Position numbers and translations under genes: made by a program
NCBI GenBank assembly: GCA_964655355.1
Contig: CAZZMD010000011.1
Span: forward strand, 1 to 64,000
DNA from: CALGDE01 sp964655355
GTDB lineage: Bacteria; Cyanobacteriota; Cyanobacteriia; CACIAM-69d
DNA: 64,000 bases
Direction of reading: 5' to 3'
Shown here: in pieces, positions 34,649 to 42,569 of the stretch
Numbering within the stretch: the first letter of the stretch is position 1
Layout of the letters: every line of letters begins with the position of its first letter
Notes under the pieces: generated by a model
What the model was told of the DNA's origin: nothing
What the model saw: the letters and a program-made list of their open reading frames with translations, nothing else
Databases searched by the model: none

Positions 34649-35659
34649 ATGGGCACACCACGCGTACTCTCCGGCGTTCAGCCGACCGGTAATCTTCATC
34701 TCGGGAATTATTTGGGCGCTATTCGAAACTGGGTGACCGATCAGCAGGGGTCGGATAATTTCTTCTGTGTGGTGGATCTCCATGCCATCACCGTGCCCCA
34801 CGATCCCAAGGTGCTGGCGGACAATACGCGGTCCATTGCGGCGCTTTATCTAGCCTGTGGGATTGATTTGTCCTGTTCTACGATTTTTGTCCAGTCCCAT
34901 GTCAGTGCCCATGCGGAATTGACGTGGCTACTGAATTGCGTGACGCCCCTAAATTGGCTGGAGCGCATGATCCAATTCAAGGAAAAGGCGGTGAAGCAAG
35001 GGGAAAATGTTGGGGTTGGGTTGTTGGATTATCCGGTGTTGATGGCGGCGGATATTTTGCTGTATGACGCCGACCGGGTGCCCGTGGGGGAGGATCAGAA
35101 GCAGCATTTGGAACTCACCCGAGATATTGCTTTGCGGGTGAATCATCAATTTGGATCGGAGGAGAAGCCGGTGTTGAAGGCGCCGGATCCGGTCATTCGT
35201 AAGGCGGGGGCTCGGGTGATGAGTCTTACGGATGGCACCAGTAAGATGTCTAAATCTGATCCGTCGGAAATGAGTCGGATTGCGATTTTGGATTCGCCGG
35301 ATGTGATCAAGAAGAAAATCAAGCGCTGCAAGACTGACCCGGTGCGCGGGCTGGAGTTTGATAATCCTGAGCGACCGGAGTGTAATAACTTGCTGGGGCT
35401 CTATCAGGTGTTGTCGAATCAAACGAAAGAGGCTGTGGCGGCGGAATGTGCCGATATGGGTTGGGGACAATTCAAACCCCTCTTGACCGATACGGTGGTG
35501 GCGGCGCTGGAGCCCATCCAGCAGAAGCATCAGGAAATTATGACTGACCCGGGCTATTTGGACGGCGTTCTCAAGGATGGCCAGGACAAGGCGAATGCAG
35601 TGGCCCAAGGCACGTTGAATCGGGTGAAGACGGCGATGGGGTTTGCCTTGCCCGTTTAG
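34649..35659 (+). CDS. trpS: Tryptophanyl-tRNA synthetase
   Basis: A class I aminoacyl-tRNA synthetase charging tRNA-Trp. The HIGH-like motif is in QPTGNLHLGNYLGA (residues about 11-24), and KMSKS in DGTSKMSKSDPSE. The 336-residue length matches bacterial TrpS. Conserved LDYPVLMAADILLYDADRVPVGEDQKQHLELTRDIA is intact in parts. The start MGTPRVLSGVQPTG is canonical. proB follows with a 40-bp gap in the same direction, so the two may be co-transcribed, although the functions are unrelated. Confidence 0.96.
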   Translation: MGTPRVLSGVQPTGNLHLGNYLGAIRNWVTDQQGSDNFFCVVDLHAITVPHDPKVLADNTRSIAALYLACGIDLSCSTIFVQSHVSAHAELTWLLNCVTPLNWLERMIQFKEKAVKQGENVGVGLLDYPVLMAADILLYDADRVPVGEDQKQHLELTRDIALRVNHQFGSEEKPVLKAPDPVIRKAGARVMSLTDGTSKMSKSDPSEMSRIAILDSPDVIKKKIKRCKTDPVRGLEFDNPERPECNNLLGLYQVLSNQTKEAVAAECADMGWGQFKPLLTDTVVAALEPIQQKHQEIMTDPGYLDGVLKDGQDKANAVAQGTLNRVKTAMGFALPV

Positions 35660-35699
35660 GATGGGTCATTGCTGATAGCCCTTGGTTAGATTTGGTCCC

Positions 35700-36815
35700 A
35701 TGAGTTCCCTGCGCCCCGTCGTTATCAAAATCGGTACGTCGAGCTTGACCCAGCCGGAAACGGGGCGGTTGGCGTTGGCGACCATTGGGGCACTCGTAGA
35801 AACCCTCACGGCATTGCGCGATCGCGGTTATCCGGTGGTGTTGGTGTCGTCGGGGGCCGTTGGGGTGGGCTGTTGTCGATTGGGGCTGGCGGAACGACCG
35901 ACGGAGATGGCCCAGAAGCAGGCGATCGCCGCTGTCGGTCAAGGGCGATTGATGCGCATTTACGATGATTTTTTTACGACGGCGGAACAACCGATCGCCC
36001 AGGTGTTGCTGACGCGGGAGGATCTGACCCAGCGCAGTCGCTATGTGAATATTTACAGCGCCTTTCAGGCGTTATTGCGGCTGGGGGTGGTGCCGATCGT
36101 CAATGAAAACGACACGGTGGCGGTGGACGAACTCAAGTTTGGCGATAACGATACGTTGTCGGCGTTGGTGGCCAGTGTCGTCGAGGCGGAATGGTTATTT
36201 TTGCTGACGGATGTGGACCGGTTATATTCGGCGGATCCCCGGCAAAATCCCGATGCGCAGCCGATCACGGTGGTGCCGGATATGGCGGAGTTTGGGGCCA
36301 TGGGCGTCGATACGGGCGATCGCGGCTCCCAATGGGGGACGGGGGGCATGGTGACGAAAATTACGGCGGCGAAAATTGCCACCAGCGCCGGAGTTTGCAC
36401 GGTGATTACCAACGGTAGGACCCCCGCCAATGTATTGAGAATTATCGATGGGGAGGATATTGGCACCCAGTTTTTACCCCAGGCGCAGCCGAATCGGGCG
36501 CGAAAACAATGGATTGCCCATGGGTTGATCCCGGTGGGGCGGTTGTATTTGGATCCGGGGGCGGTCAAGGCGATCTGTGACAGTGGGAAATCCCTTTTGG
36601 CGGCGGGGATCACGGAGCTTGAGGGGGAATTTCAGGCGGAGGATGCGGTCTTGCTGTGCGATCGCCAGGGGCAGCCGGTGGCTCAAGGGCTGGTGAATTT
36701 CGGCCATGGGGATTTGCAAAAAATTCTGGGGCGGCGATCGCAGGATGTCAGCAAAATCCTGGGTAATACCGTCCCCAGCACAGTGATTCATCGGGATAAC
36801 TTAGTGCTGCTTTAG
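35700..36815 (+). CDS. proB: Glutamate 5-kinase
   Basis: Catalyses the first step of proline synthesis, phosphorylating glutamate. The amino-acid kinase domain (VVIKIGTSSLT, VLVSSGAVGVG, VNENDTVAVDELKFGDND, GTGGMVTKITAAKIA) is followed by a C-terminal PUA domain (from about residue 275, ARKQWIAHGLIPVGRLYLDPGA). The 371-residue length is normal. The ATG at 35700 (MSSLRPVVIK) is chosen over an in-frame TTG at 35682 because ProB proteins begin just before the VVIKIG strand. Confidence 0.95.
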   Translation: MSSLRPVVIKIGTSSLTQPETGRLALATIGALVETLTALRDRGYPVVLVSSGAVGVGCCRLGLAERPTEMAQKQAIAAVGQGRLMRIYDDFFTTAEQPIAQVLLTREDLTQRSRYVNIYSAFQALLRLGVVPIVNENDTVAVDELKFGDNDTLSALVASVVEAEWLFLLTDVDRLYSADPRQNPDAQPITVVPDMAEFGAMGVDTGDRGSQWGTGGMVTKITAAKIATSAGVCTVITNGRTPANVLRIIDGEDIGTQFLPQAQPNRARKQWIAHGLIPVGRLYLDPGAVKAICDSGKSLLAAGITELEGEFQAEDAVLLCDRQGQPVAQGLVNFGHGDLQKILGRRSQDVSKILGNTVPSTVIHRDNLVLL

Positions 36816-37121
36816 GGAAATTTGTAGGGGAATTCCGTTACGGGGGTAAGTATTGGGACATTAGGCCGTTTTCTATTCAAAAATCTCCACCAAACTTTCA
36901 TCCGTGTGGGATACTGGAGAGCCGAAACTTAAAATTTGTGCAGACTCCCCACCGCGATCGCACCGTTTTAGGTCAAGTGTTCAAGGCCCAGTGCCTCCCA
37001 AGGGGTTTTCCCGGTGCCGTCCCTGGCGCTATTGCCGGCACCGGCTGCTGAGCACTGTGGTGAACACTGGCACCCAACTTTGGCACCCAACTTTCATAGG
37101 ACACACGTAACCACCGTAGAC
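36816..37121. other. Intergenic region upstream of rplI
   Basis: About 306 bp. It contains an AT-rich stretch (GAAACTTAAAATTTGTGC, near 36924) that may be part of the rplI promoter, a small GCCGG CA CCGGC stem at 37034-37045, and a 13-bp direct duplication (TGGCACCCAACTT) at 37068-37093 about 30 bp before the rplI start. No gene was accepted. Confidence 0.45.
37068..37093. repeat. 13-bp tandem duplication upstream of rplI
   Basis: TGGCACCCAACTT occurs at 37068-37080 and 37081-37093, in the presumed leader of rplI. Confidence 0.9.
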
Positions 37122-37580
37122 ATGGCTAAGCGAGTAAAACTGGTTCTCCGACAGGACATTTACAAATTGGGTAAGAATGGCGACCTCGTCGAAGTCGCTC
37201 CTGGCTATGCCCGTAACTATCTGCTGCCCCAAGGGATGGCGATCCCCGTTACCCCCGGCGTTTTGAAGCAGGTGGAGCGCCGTCGCGAAGACGAGCGTCA
37301 GCGGAAGATTGAAGAGCGCAACCAAGCGGAATCCACCAAGACTGCATTGGCCACCATTGGTCTGCTGCGTGTGGCCAAGCCCGTGGGTGAGGATGATGCC
37401 ATCTTCGGTACCGTGACCAACCGTGAGTTGGCAGACGTGCTGAAGGAATTCGCGGGCGTTGAAGTCGATCGCGCCGATATCGACGTGCCCGAAATCAGCA
37501 AGTTGGGCAAGTACGAAGCCACCCTGAAGCTGCATGCTGAAGTCACCGCCACTGTTAACTTCGAAGTGGTCCCTGACTAG
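37122..37580 (+). CDS. rplI: Ribosomal protein bL9
   Basis: Large-subunit protein L9. The 152-residue product has the N-terminal domain VKLVLRQDIYKLGKNGDLVEVAPGYARNYLLPQG (split here by its signature GYARNYLLP), the long connecting helix (VERRREDERQRKIEERNQAE), and the C-terminal domain. The ATG at 37122 (MAKRVKLVL) is the family start; longer in-frame extensions are not protein-like. It is followed by a strong terminator and then dnaB, a pairing that is widely conserved in bacteria. Confidence 0.97.
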   Translation: MAKRVKLVLRQDIYKLGKNGDLVEVAPGYARNYLLPQGMAIPVTPGVLKQVERRREDERQRKIEERNQAESTKTALATIGLLRVAKPVGEDDAIFGTVTNRELADVLKEFAGVEVDRADIDVPEISKLGKYEATLKLHAEVTATVNFEVVPD

Positions 37581-37645
37581 GGTTCTGCGCCGGATAGTTC
37601 CGGTAGGGGCGCTTTGATGCTCCGCCAGAAATAGCCGTCAAGCAT

Positions 37646-37700
37646 CAAAAAGCGTTGGATTTGGGAGCGATACAAATTCGCCACAAATCCAGCGCTTTTT
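37646..37700 (+). terminator. Intrinsic terminator after rplI
   Basis: The stem AAAAAGCGTTGGATTTG / CAAATCCAGCGCTTTTT (37647-37663 with 37684-37700; one mismatch) ends in a T run. It separates rplI from dnaB; because the stem starts with A residues it could also act in reverse. Confidence 0.85.
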
Positions 37701-37805
37701 CAGTGCTAGGGGTACCTTTGAAGTCGGGGGTCGCTACGCTGACAGGAGAAGGGTCAAAACCAGTCAGCCCAGTCAGCAAAATTAGGTTTTTGAGGGGAAT
37801 GTTCG

Positions 37806-39155
37806 ATGGTCCAAGCCTTAAATTTTGAAACCTACGGCGATCGCCTCCCCCCCCAGAATATTGATGCAGAAGAGTCTATCTTAGGGGGCATTCTGCTGGA
37901 CCCGGAAGCCATGGGACGGGTGGCGGATATCCTGACGGCAGATGCGTTTTACCTCAGCGCTCACCAAATCATTTTTAAGGCCATGGTCTCCCTCCATAAC
38001 CATGGCAATCCCACCGATTTGGTCAGCGTCAGCAGTTGGCTAACCGATAACAAAGTATTGGAAAAGGCCGGCGGTGCAGTCAAACTCACCCAGCTGGTCG
38101 ATCGCACCGTTAGCGCCGTCAATATCGACCGCTACGCCATGCTGGTGGCCGATAAATATGTGCGGCGGCAACTGATCCAGGTGGGTACCGATATTACCCA
38201 GTTCGCCTATGACGGCAGTGCGGACCTGCCCAAGGTGTTGGATCAATCGGAACAACGGCTGTTCAATATCACCCAGTCCAAGGCGAAGAATGATTTAACC
38301 CAAATGTCCGACGTCTTGACCAATACGTTCTCAGAAATTGAGAGCCGCAGTATGGGGGAGACGGTACCGGGGTTGAGCTGCGGATTTTATGATCTGGACG
38401 CCATGACCCAGGGATTTCAGCGGTCTGACCTGATCATTGTGGCGGGGCGGCCGGCAATGGGAAAAACCAGTTTTGTGCTGAATATTGCCCGCAGCATTAC
38501 GGCAATCCATAAACTTCCGGTCGCCATCTATAGCCTGGAGATGTCCAAGGAGCAGTTGGTCTACCGCATCCTGTCCAGCGAGGCGCAGATTGAAAGTGGA
38601 CGGTTGCGATCAGGGCGGATTGGACAGCATGAGTGGCTGACGTTGGGCAATGCCATCAGCACCCTCAGCGATATGAAGCTATTTATTGATGACACCGCCG
38701 ATATTGCCCTAAATGAAATGCGATCCAAAGTACGGCGACTCCAGGCTGAACATGGTGGGCTAGGGATGGTCGTTATCGACTATTTGCAGTTGATGGAAAC
38801 CGGCGGTGATAACCGGGTGCAAGAACTCTCGAAAATTACGCGATCGCTCAAAGGTCTTGCCCGCGAACTCAGCGTACCGGTGTTGGCACTATCCCAGCTC
38901 AGCCGGGGGGTGGAATCGCGGACCAATAAGCGCCCGATGATGTCCGACTTGCGGGAATCAGGCTCCATTGAGCAGGATGCGGACCTCGTATTAATGCTCT
39001 ATCGGGATGAATATTACAACCCTGACACCCCCGATCGCGGCATCGCAGAAATCATTATTACAAAGCATCGGAACGGCCCTACTGGCGTTGTCAAAATGTT
39101 ATTTGAACCCCAATACACCCGCTTCCGAAACTTGGCCAATCCAAACCGTTCCTAG
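37806..39155 (+). CDS. dnaB: Replicative DNA helicase DnaB
   Basis: A hexameric helicase that unwinds DNA at the replication fork. The 449-residue protein has the N-terminal primase-interaction domain (PPQNIDAEESILGGILLDP), the RecA-like domain with Walker A (AGRPAMGKTSFVLNIA) and Walker B (LGMVVIDYLQLM), and the conserved DLRESGSIEQDADLVL. It contains no intein, although cyanobacterial dnaB often does. The ATG at 37806 follows the terminator of rplI and begins MVQALNFETYGDRLPPQ. Confidence 0.97.
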   Translation: MVQALNFETYGDRLPPQNIDAEESILGGILLDPEAMGRVADILTADAFYLSAHQIIFKAMVSLHNHGNPTDLVSVSSWLTDNKVLEKAGGAVKLTQLVDRTVSAVNIDRYAMLVADKYVRRQLIQVGTDITQFAYDGSADLPKVLDQSEQRLFNITQSKAKNDLTQMSDVLTNTFSEIESRSMGETVPGLSCGFYDLDAMTQGFQRSDLIIVAGRPAMGKTSFVLNIARSITAIHKLPVAIYSLEMSKEQLVYRILSSEAQIESGRLRSGRIGQHEWLTLGNAISTLSDMKLFIDDTADIALNEMRSKVRRLQAEHGGLGMVVIDYLQLMETGGDNRVQELSKITRSLKGLARELSVPVLALSQLSRGVESRTNKRPMMSDLRESGSIEQDADLVLMLYRDEYYNPDTPDRGIAEIIITKHRNGPTGVVKMLFEPQYTRFRNLANPNRS

Positions 39156-39197
39156 CGATCGCCAACCTGAGATAAATCCATCAGTAATTAGTGAGAA

Positions 39198-39749
39198 ATG
39201 CCCTTAAAAGTATCTGTTTTTATTGCCACTAGCCTTGATGGCTACATCGCTCGCGAAAACGGTGATATTGACTGGCTTGATGATGCAAACGCGAACGCCC
39301 CTGAGGGGGAAGACTGTGGATTCGCAGCTTTTATGGCCACTGTTGATAGGTTGGTCATGGGGCGAAAGACGTACGAAAAGGTGCTTTCCTTTGGAGAATG
39401 GCCCTACGGAAGTACTCCAGTTACTGTGATGAGTCGCAGACCCATAGAATTCCCAGAGAGGATTCCTAAGACCGTTACCCATTCATCGGAATCGCCGCCA
39501 GAGTTATGTGATCGCCTGGAACGTGACGGTGTGAAACATATTTATGTGGATGGTGGCAACACGATTCAACGATTTTTTGCTGCAAAGCTTGTGGATGAAA
39601 TTACTATCGCTTTTATACCGATCTTGCTTGGTTCAGGCATTCCGCTCTTCGGTTCACAGGGCTCTGACGTGAAATTATCCTGTCTTGATACCAAGCAGTA
39701 TAAATTTGGGGCTGTCCAGATTAAATACCGCGTTGAACATCACGCATAA
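39198..39749 (+). CDS. Dihydrofolate-reductase-like protein (RibD C-terminal family)
   Basis: A 183-residue NADPH-dependent reductase-like protein of the RibD C-terminal/DHFR superfamily. Family features are SVFIATSLDGYIARENGDIDWL at the N-terminus, VMGRKTYEKVL, and VKHIYVDGGNTIQRFFAAKLVDEI. Such stand-alone proteins are common and often poorly characterised; activity on folate or riboflavin precursors cannot be stated. Base composition is visibly more AT-rich than the neighbours, and no full HIP1 octamer lies within it, which suggests recent acquisition. It lies 42 bp after dnaB. Confidence 0.85.
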   Translation: MPLKVSVFIATSLDGYIARENGDIDWLDDANANAPEGEDCGFAAFMATVDRLVMGRKTYEKVLSFGEWPYGSTPVTVMSRRPIEFPERIPKTVTHSSESPPELCDRLERDGVKHIYVDGGNTIQRFFAAKLVDEITIAFIPILLGSGIPLFGSQGSDVKLSCLDTKQYKFGAVQIKYRVEHHA

Positions 39750-39764
39750 CGGGAGAAGCACCGA

Positions 39765-40436
39765 TTACGGCTGCTGGCTAATGCGGAATGATTCAAAAAA
39801 TTTCTGGGCATCGGGGACGGCAATATTATCATCCGTCAATCCGAAAGTTGCTACGAATAAACGTCCTTGGGTGGCATCAAAAAAGAAGCGGGTTTCAAAC
39901 TGGATCCCTCGCTTATTTTTAAACACCATCCGCCGTCCTTCATGGCCCCCCAAACGTAACCCTTCCCAATAATCAATGAGGTCGCCGCCAAAGGCTCGCG
40001 CTAAACCCGGCATTACCAGCTCTAGGTAGTCGCGCACATCTTGCTGGGAAGGATTATTGGGGGGGGGATCGGGATAGTCGGCCCGGGCGTAGTAAAACTG
40101 GGAGCCGCCGTCGTATTTGGCGCTGATGTTGGGGATGGTTTGGACCTCGGGATCGTCGGGAAAGGCGATCGCAAAACTATCATCCGGGGCAGCATAGGCA
40201 ACCCAGCCCTCGGGAATCATGGCGGGGGCTAAACTCGCGTCCGGTGTCGGAAGGGCGTCGGCATCACTAGCATCACTATCGGGAGAGTTCGCAGGACTGG
40301 GGAGGGTCTCTGGAATGGGGGGCGGTGACGCTTGCGGTTTGGGGGCGGGGGTGCCGGTGCAGGCGCTTAGCAGGGTGATGATGCCGATTAGGCTAATCCT
40401 GCTGAGAAGTCCTATGGGTCGTGCGTAGTCAGCCAT
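39765..40436 (-). CDS. Putative lipoprotein of unknown function
   Basis: A 223-residue secreted protein. The signal peptide ends in LLSAC with Cys26 as the predicted lipidated residue. A Pro/Asp/Ala-rich linker of about 60 residues leads to a globular domain with WVAYAAPDDSFAIAFPDDP, FYYARADYPDPP and RLFVATFGLTDDN; this pattern recalls PsbP-like or related beta-rich lipoprotein domains but I cannot assign a family. The ATG at 40436 (MADYARPIGLL) is chosen because it starts a proper signal peptide. It begins 4 bp after the stop of the DUF3318 gene upstream, so the pair is probably translated together. Confidence 0.75.
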   Translation of the reverse strand: MADYARPIGLLSRISLIGIITLLSACTGTPAPKPQASPPPIPETLPSPANSPDSDASDADALPTPDASLAPAMIPEGWVAYAAPDDSFAIAFPDDPEVQTIPNISAKYDGGSQFYYARADYPDPPPNNPSQQDVRDYLELVMPGLARAFGGDLIDYWEGLRLGGHEGRRMVFKNKRGIQFETRFFFDATQGRLFVATFGLTDDNIAVPDAQKFFESFRISQQP

Positions 40437-40440
40437 GGTC

Positions 40441-41088
40441 TTAGGGGGCATCCGAGGGGCGATCGCGACGATCGCGGCGATCAACAGAGCCCACGGGGCG
40501 GACCATACCCCGCAGGGTTTGGCAGCGGACCTGTTCCGTAAAACTTAAGCCGCCGTTGTTATCGAATTGGGCGATCGCTTCGATGCCGGTCAATAATCCT
40601 TTGGCGGCGGCGATACCGTCATAGCCTCGCCGTTCTGCAATGGCGATCGCGGCTCGATCGGCTTCCGCTTCCCGTTCGGGACTGCGTTTTTGGTTCCATA
40701 GTTGCCAGCCGGCACTGCCCGCTAAGGCACCGGCCGCGATCGCTCCCACCCCATCCCCCTGGGCAAATTCAAAGGCGGTAATGACGGCTCCCAATAAAAT
40801 CACCCCCTGTTGCCATTGGGGCTCAAACCAACGCATCCCCGTCAGCCAGCACACTTCCCGCAGAAATAATAAATCTCGCTGCGATCGCGATAGTTTCTGC
40901 CAGCGGCCGAAGTTGATGGTGATGGGGCGGCTCTTTTGCCAGGGATAGGGGAAGTCGCTGGCAATGGTTTGGGCGGCATTGGGTTGATCCACGATTTTGA
41001 TCACCATACGACCGGATGCGGGCATGAGTTCCCGTAATCGGTAGATTTCATCATTACGGACATCGGGCGAAGCAGCACGGGAAGCCAT
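40441..41088 (-). CDS. DUF3318-type protein
   Basis: A 215-residue protein resembling the cyanobacterial DUF3318 family. The N-terminal part (NDEIYRLRELMPASGRMVIKI) is the family signature as I recall it. Two moderately hydrophobic segments around GVILLGAVITAFEFAQGDGVGAIAAGALAGSAGW suggest membrane association, and a segment SPEREAEADRAAIAIAERRGYDG resembles the zinc-ligand region of M48 peptidases (ExxxD), though no HExxH is present. Function unknown. The ATG at 41088 (MASRAASPD) is preferred to an in-frame TTG at 41097. It is directly followed by the lipoprotein gene. Confidence 0.75.
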   Translation of the reverse strand: MASRAASPDVRNDEIYRLRELMPASGRMVIKIVDQPNAAQTIASDFPYPWQKSRPITINFGRWQKLSRSQRDLLFLREVCWLTGMRWFEPQWQQGVILLGAVITAFEFAQGDGVGAIAAGALAGSAGWQLWNQKRSPEREAEADRAAIAIAERRGYDGIAAAKGLLTGIEAIAQFDNNGGLSFTEQVRCQTLRGMVRPVGSVDRRDRRDRPSDAP

Positions 41089-41309
41089 GGGTAGCAAAAA
41101 AAGAACGGGTAGGTATTGCGTAGGCTGCGTAGGTACTAGGTAAACATTGCAGCGGGGGCGGGGAATGGGGGGCCCGATAAACCTCGACTGGCATTCATCA
41201 TACTGGTCATACTGCTCCGGGCGATCGCCCTGATGCCAGCGCTGCGGTCTTGGATTAAAGTTCTGGAGGGTCGTCCGATCCGCAGCAGCCTCTGTGCCAA
41301 AACTAAAGT

Positions 41310-42569
41310 ATGAAAATTCTGATTTATTCCTACAATTATCACCCTGAACCCATTGGCATTGCGCCCCTGATGACGGAGTTGGCGGAGGGGTTGGCGGCCC
41401 GGGGGCATAAGGTGCGGGTTTTGACTGGGATGCCTAATTATCCAGAGCGGCGGATTTATGAGGGCTATCGGGGCAAGGCGTATATCTCCGAGGAGCGCAA
41501 CGGGGTTCATATTGATCGCTGCTATGTGTGGATTCGCCCGAAACCGGGGCTGCTGACCCGGATGGCGTTGGATGGCAGTTTTGTGGTGACCAGTTTTGTG
41601 CGATCGCTGTTCGGCGGGCGACCGGATTTGATTTTATTTACGTCGCCGCCCTTGCCTGTTTCAGTGCCGGCTTGGCTATTGGGACTGTTAAAGGGCTGTC
41701 CGGTGGTGCTGAATTTGCAAGATATTTTGCCGGAAGCGGCGGTTCATACGGGGTTAATTACCAATCAAAAAGCCATCAAAATTTTTGAAGGGCTGGAAAA
41801 TTTTGCCTATCGTCGGTCGACCCATGTCAGCGTGATTGCGGAAGGATTTGTCGATAATTTGGTGGGTAAGAAAGTCCCAGAACCGAAGATTTCTCTGATC
41901 CCCAATTGGGTCAATACCAACTTTATCCATCCCATGCCTAAGAACAATGGGTTTCGGGAGGAGCATGGGTTGCAGAATAATTTTGTGGTGATGTATTCGG
42001 GGAATATTGCCCTGACCCAGGGGCTGGAGACGGTGGTGAATGCGGCGGCCCTACTCAAAAGTCGTCCCGATGCGGCGGAGATTCAGGGTCAGCATCAAAT
42101 CAAGTTTGTGATTGTGGGCGAGGAGAAGGCACTCAAAAAATTGGAGGATTATTGTCGCGATCGCAATGTTTTAGACTACGTCCTGCTGTTGCCCTTCCAA
42201 CCCCGGGAGCGCTTACCGGAAATGTTGGCGGCTGCGGATGTGGGGCTGATCGTGCAAAAGGCCAATGTGGTTGCCTTCAATATGCCGTCTAAAACCCAGG
42301 TTCTCCTGGCCAGCGGGCGGGCGATTATTGCCTCGGTTCCCGGGACTGGGACGGCGGCGCGGGCGGTGCGTTCCAGTGAAGGGGGGTTGGTCGTTGAGCC
42401 GGAATCTCCATCGGCTTTGTTGGAGGCGGTGTTGACCTTGGCCGGCGATCGCGATCGCACGGAAACCCTGGGACACCATGGTCGCGCCTATGCGGAAAAA
42501 ACCTATAGTTTTGAGAGTGCTCTGAATGCCTACGAAGCGCTCTTCAGTCGCCTTTGTAAGGGGAATTAG
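41310..42569 (+). CDS. Glycosyltransferase family 4, WcaI-like
   Basis: A 419-residue GT-B glycosyltransferase. The N-terminal LIYSYNYHPEPIGIAPLMTELAEGLAARGHKVRVLT and PNYPERRIYEGYRG are typical of WcaI-type exopolysaccharide transferases; the C-terminal donor-binding half contains VMYSGNIALTQGLETVV and the MPSKTQVLLASGRAIIASVPG region. It likely transfers a sugar (fucose in E. coli WcaI) during exopolysaccharide synthesis. Its stop overlaps the 3' end of the convergent membrane glycosyltransferase-like gene by 4 bp, suggesting a cell-surface polysaccharide context. Confidence 0.9.
   Translation: MKILIYSYNYHPEPIGIAPLMTELAEGLAARGHKVRVLTGMPNYPERRIYEGYRGKAYISEERNGVHIDRCYVWIRPKPGLLTRMALDGSFVVTSFVRSLFGGRPDLILFTSPPLPVSVPAWLLGLLKGCPVVLNLQDILPEAAVHTGLITNQKAIKIFEGLENFAYRRSTHVSVIAEGFVDNLVGKKVPEPKISLIPNWVNTNFIHPMPKNNGFREEHGLQNNFVVMYSGNIALTQGLETVVNAAALLKSRPDAAEIQGQHQIKFVIVGEEKALKKLEDYCRDRNVLDYVLLLPFQPRERLPEMLAAADVGLIVQKANVVAFNMPSKTQVLLASGRAIIASVPGTGTAARAVRSSEGGLVVEPESPSALLEAVLTLAGDRDRTETLGHHGRAYAEKTYSFESALNAYEALFSRLCKGN

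Noticed and set aside
37014..37121. A 36-codon extension of rplI
   Set aside because: It covers the promoter region and a 13-bp repeat; bL9 starts at MAKRVKLVL.
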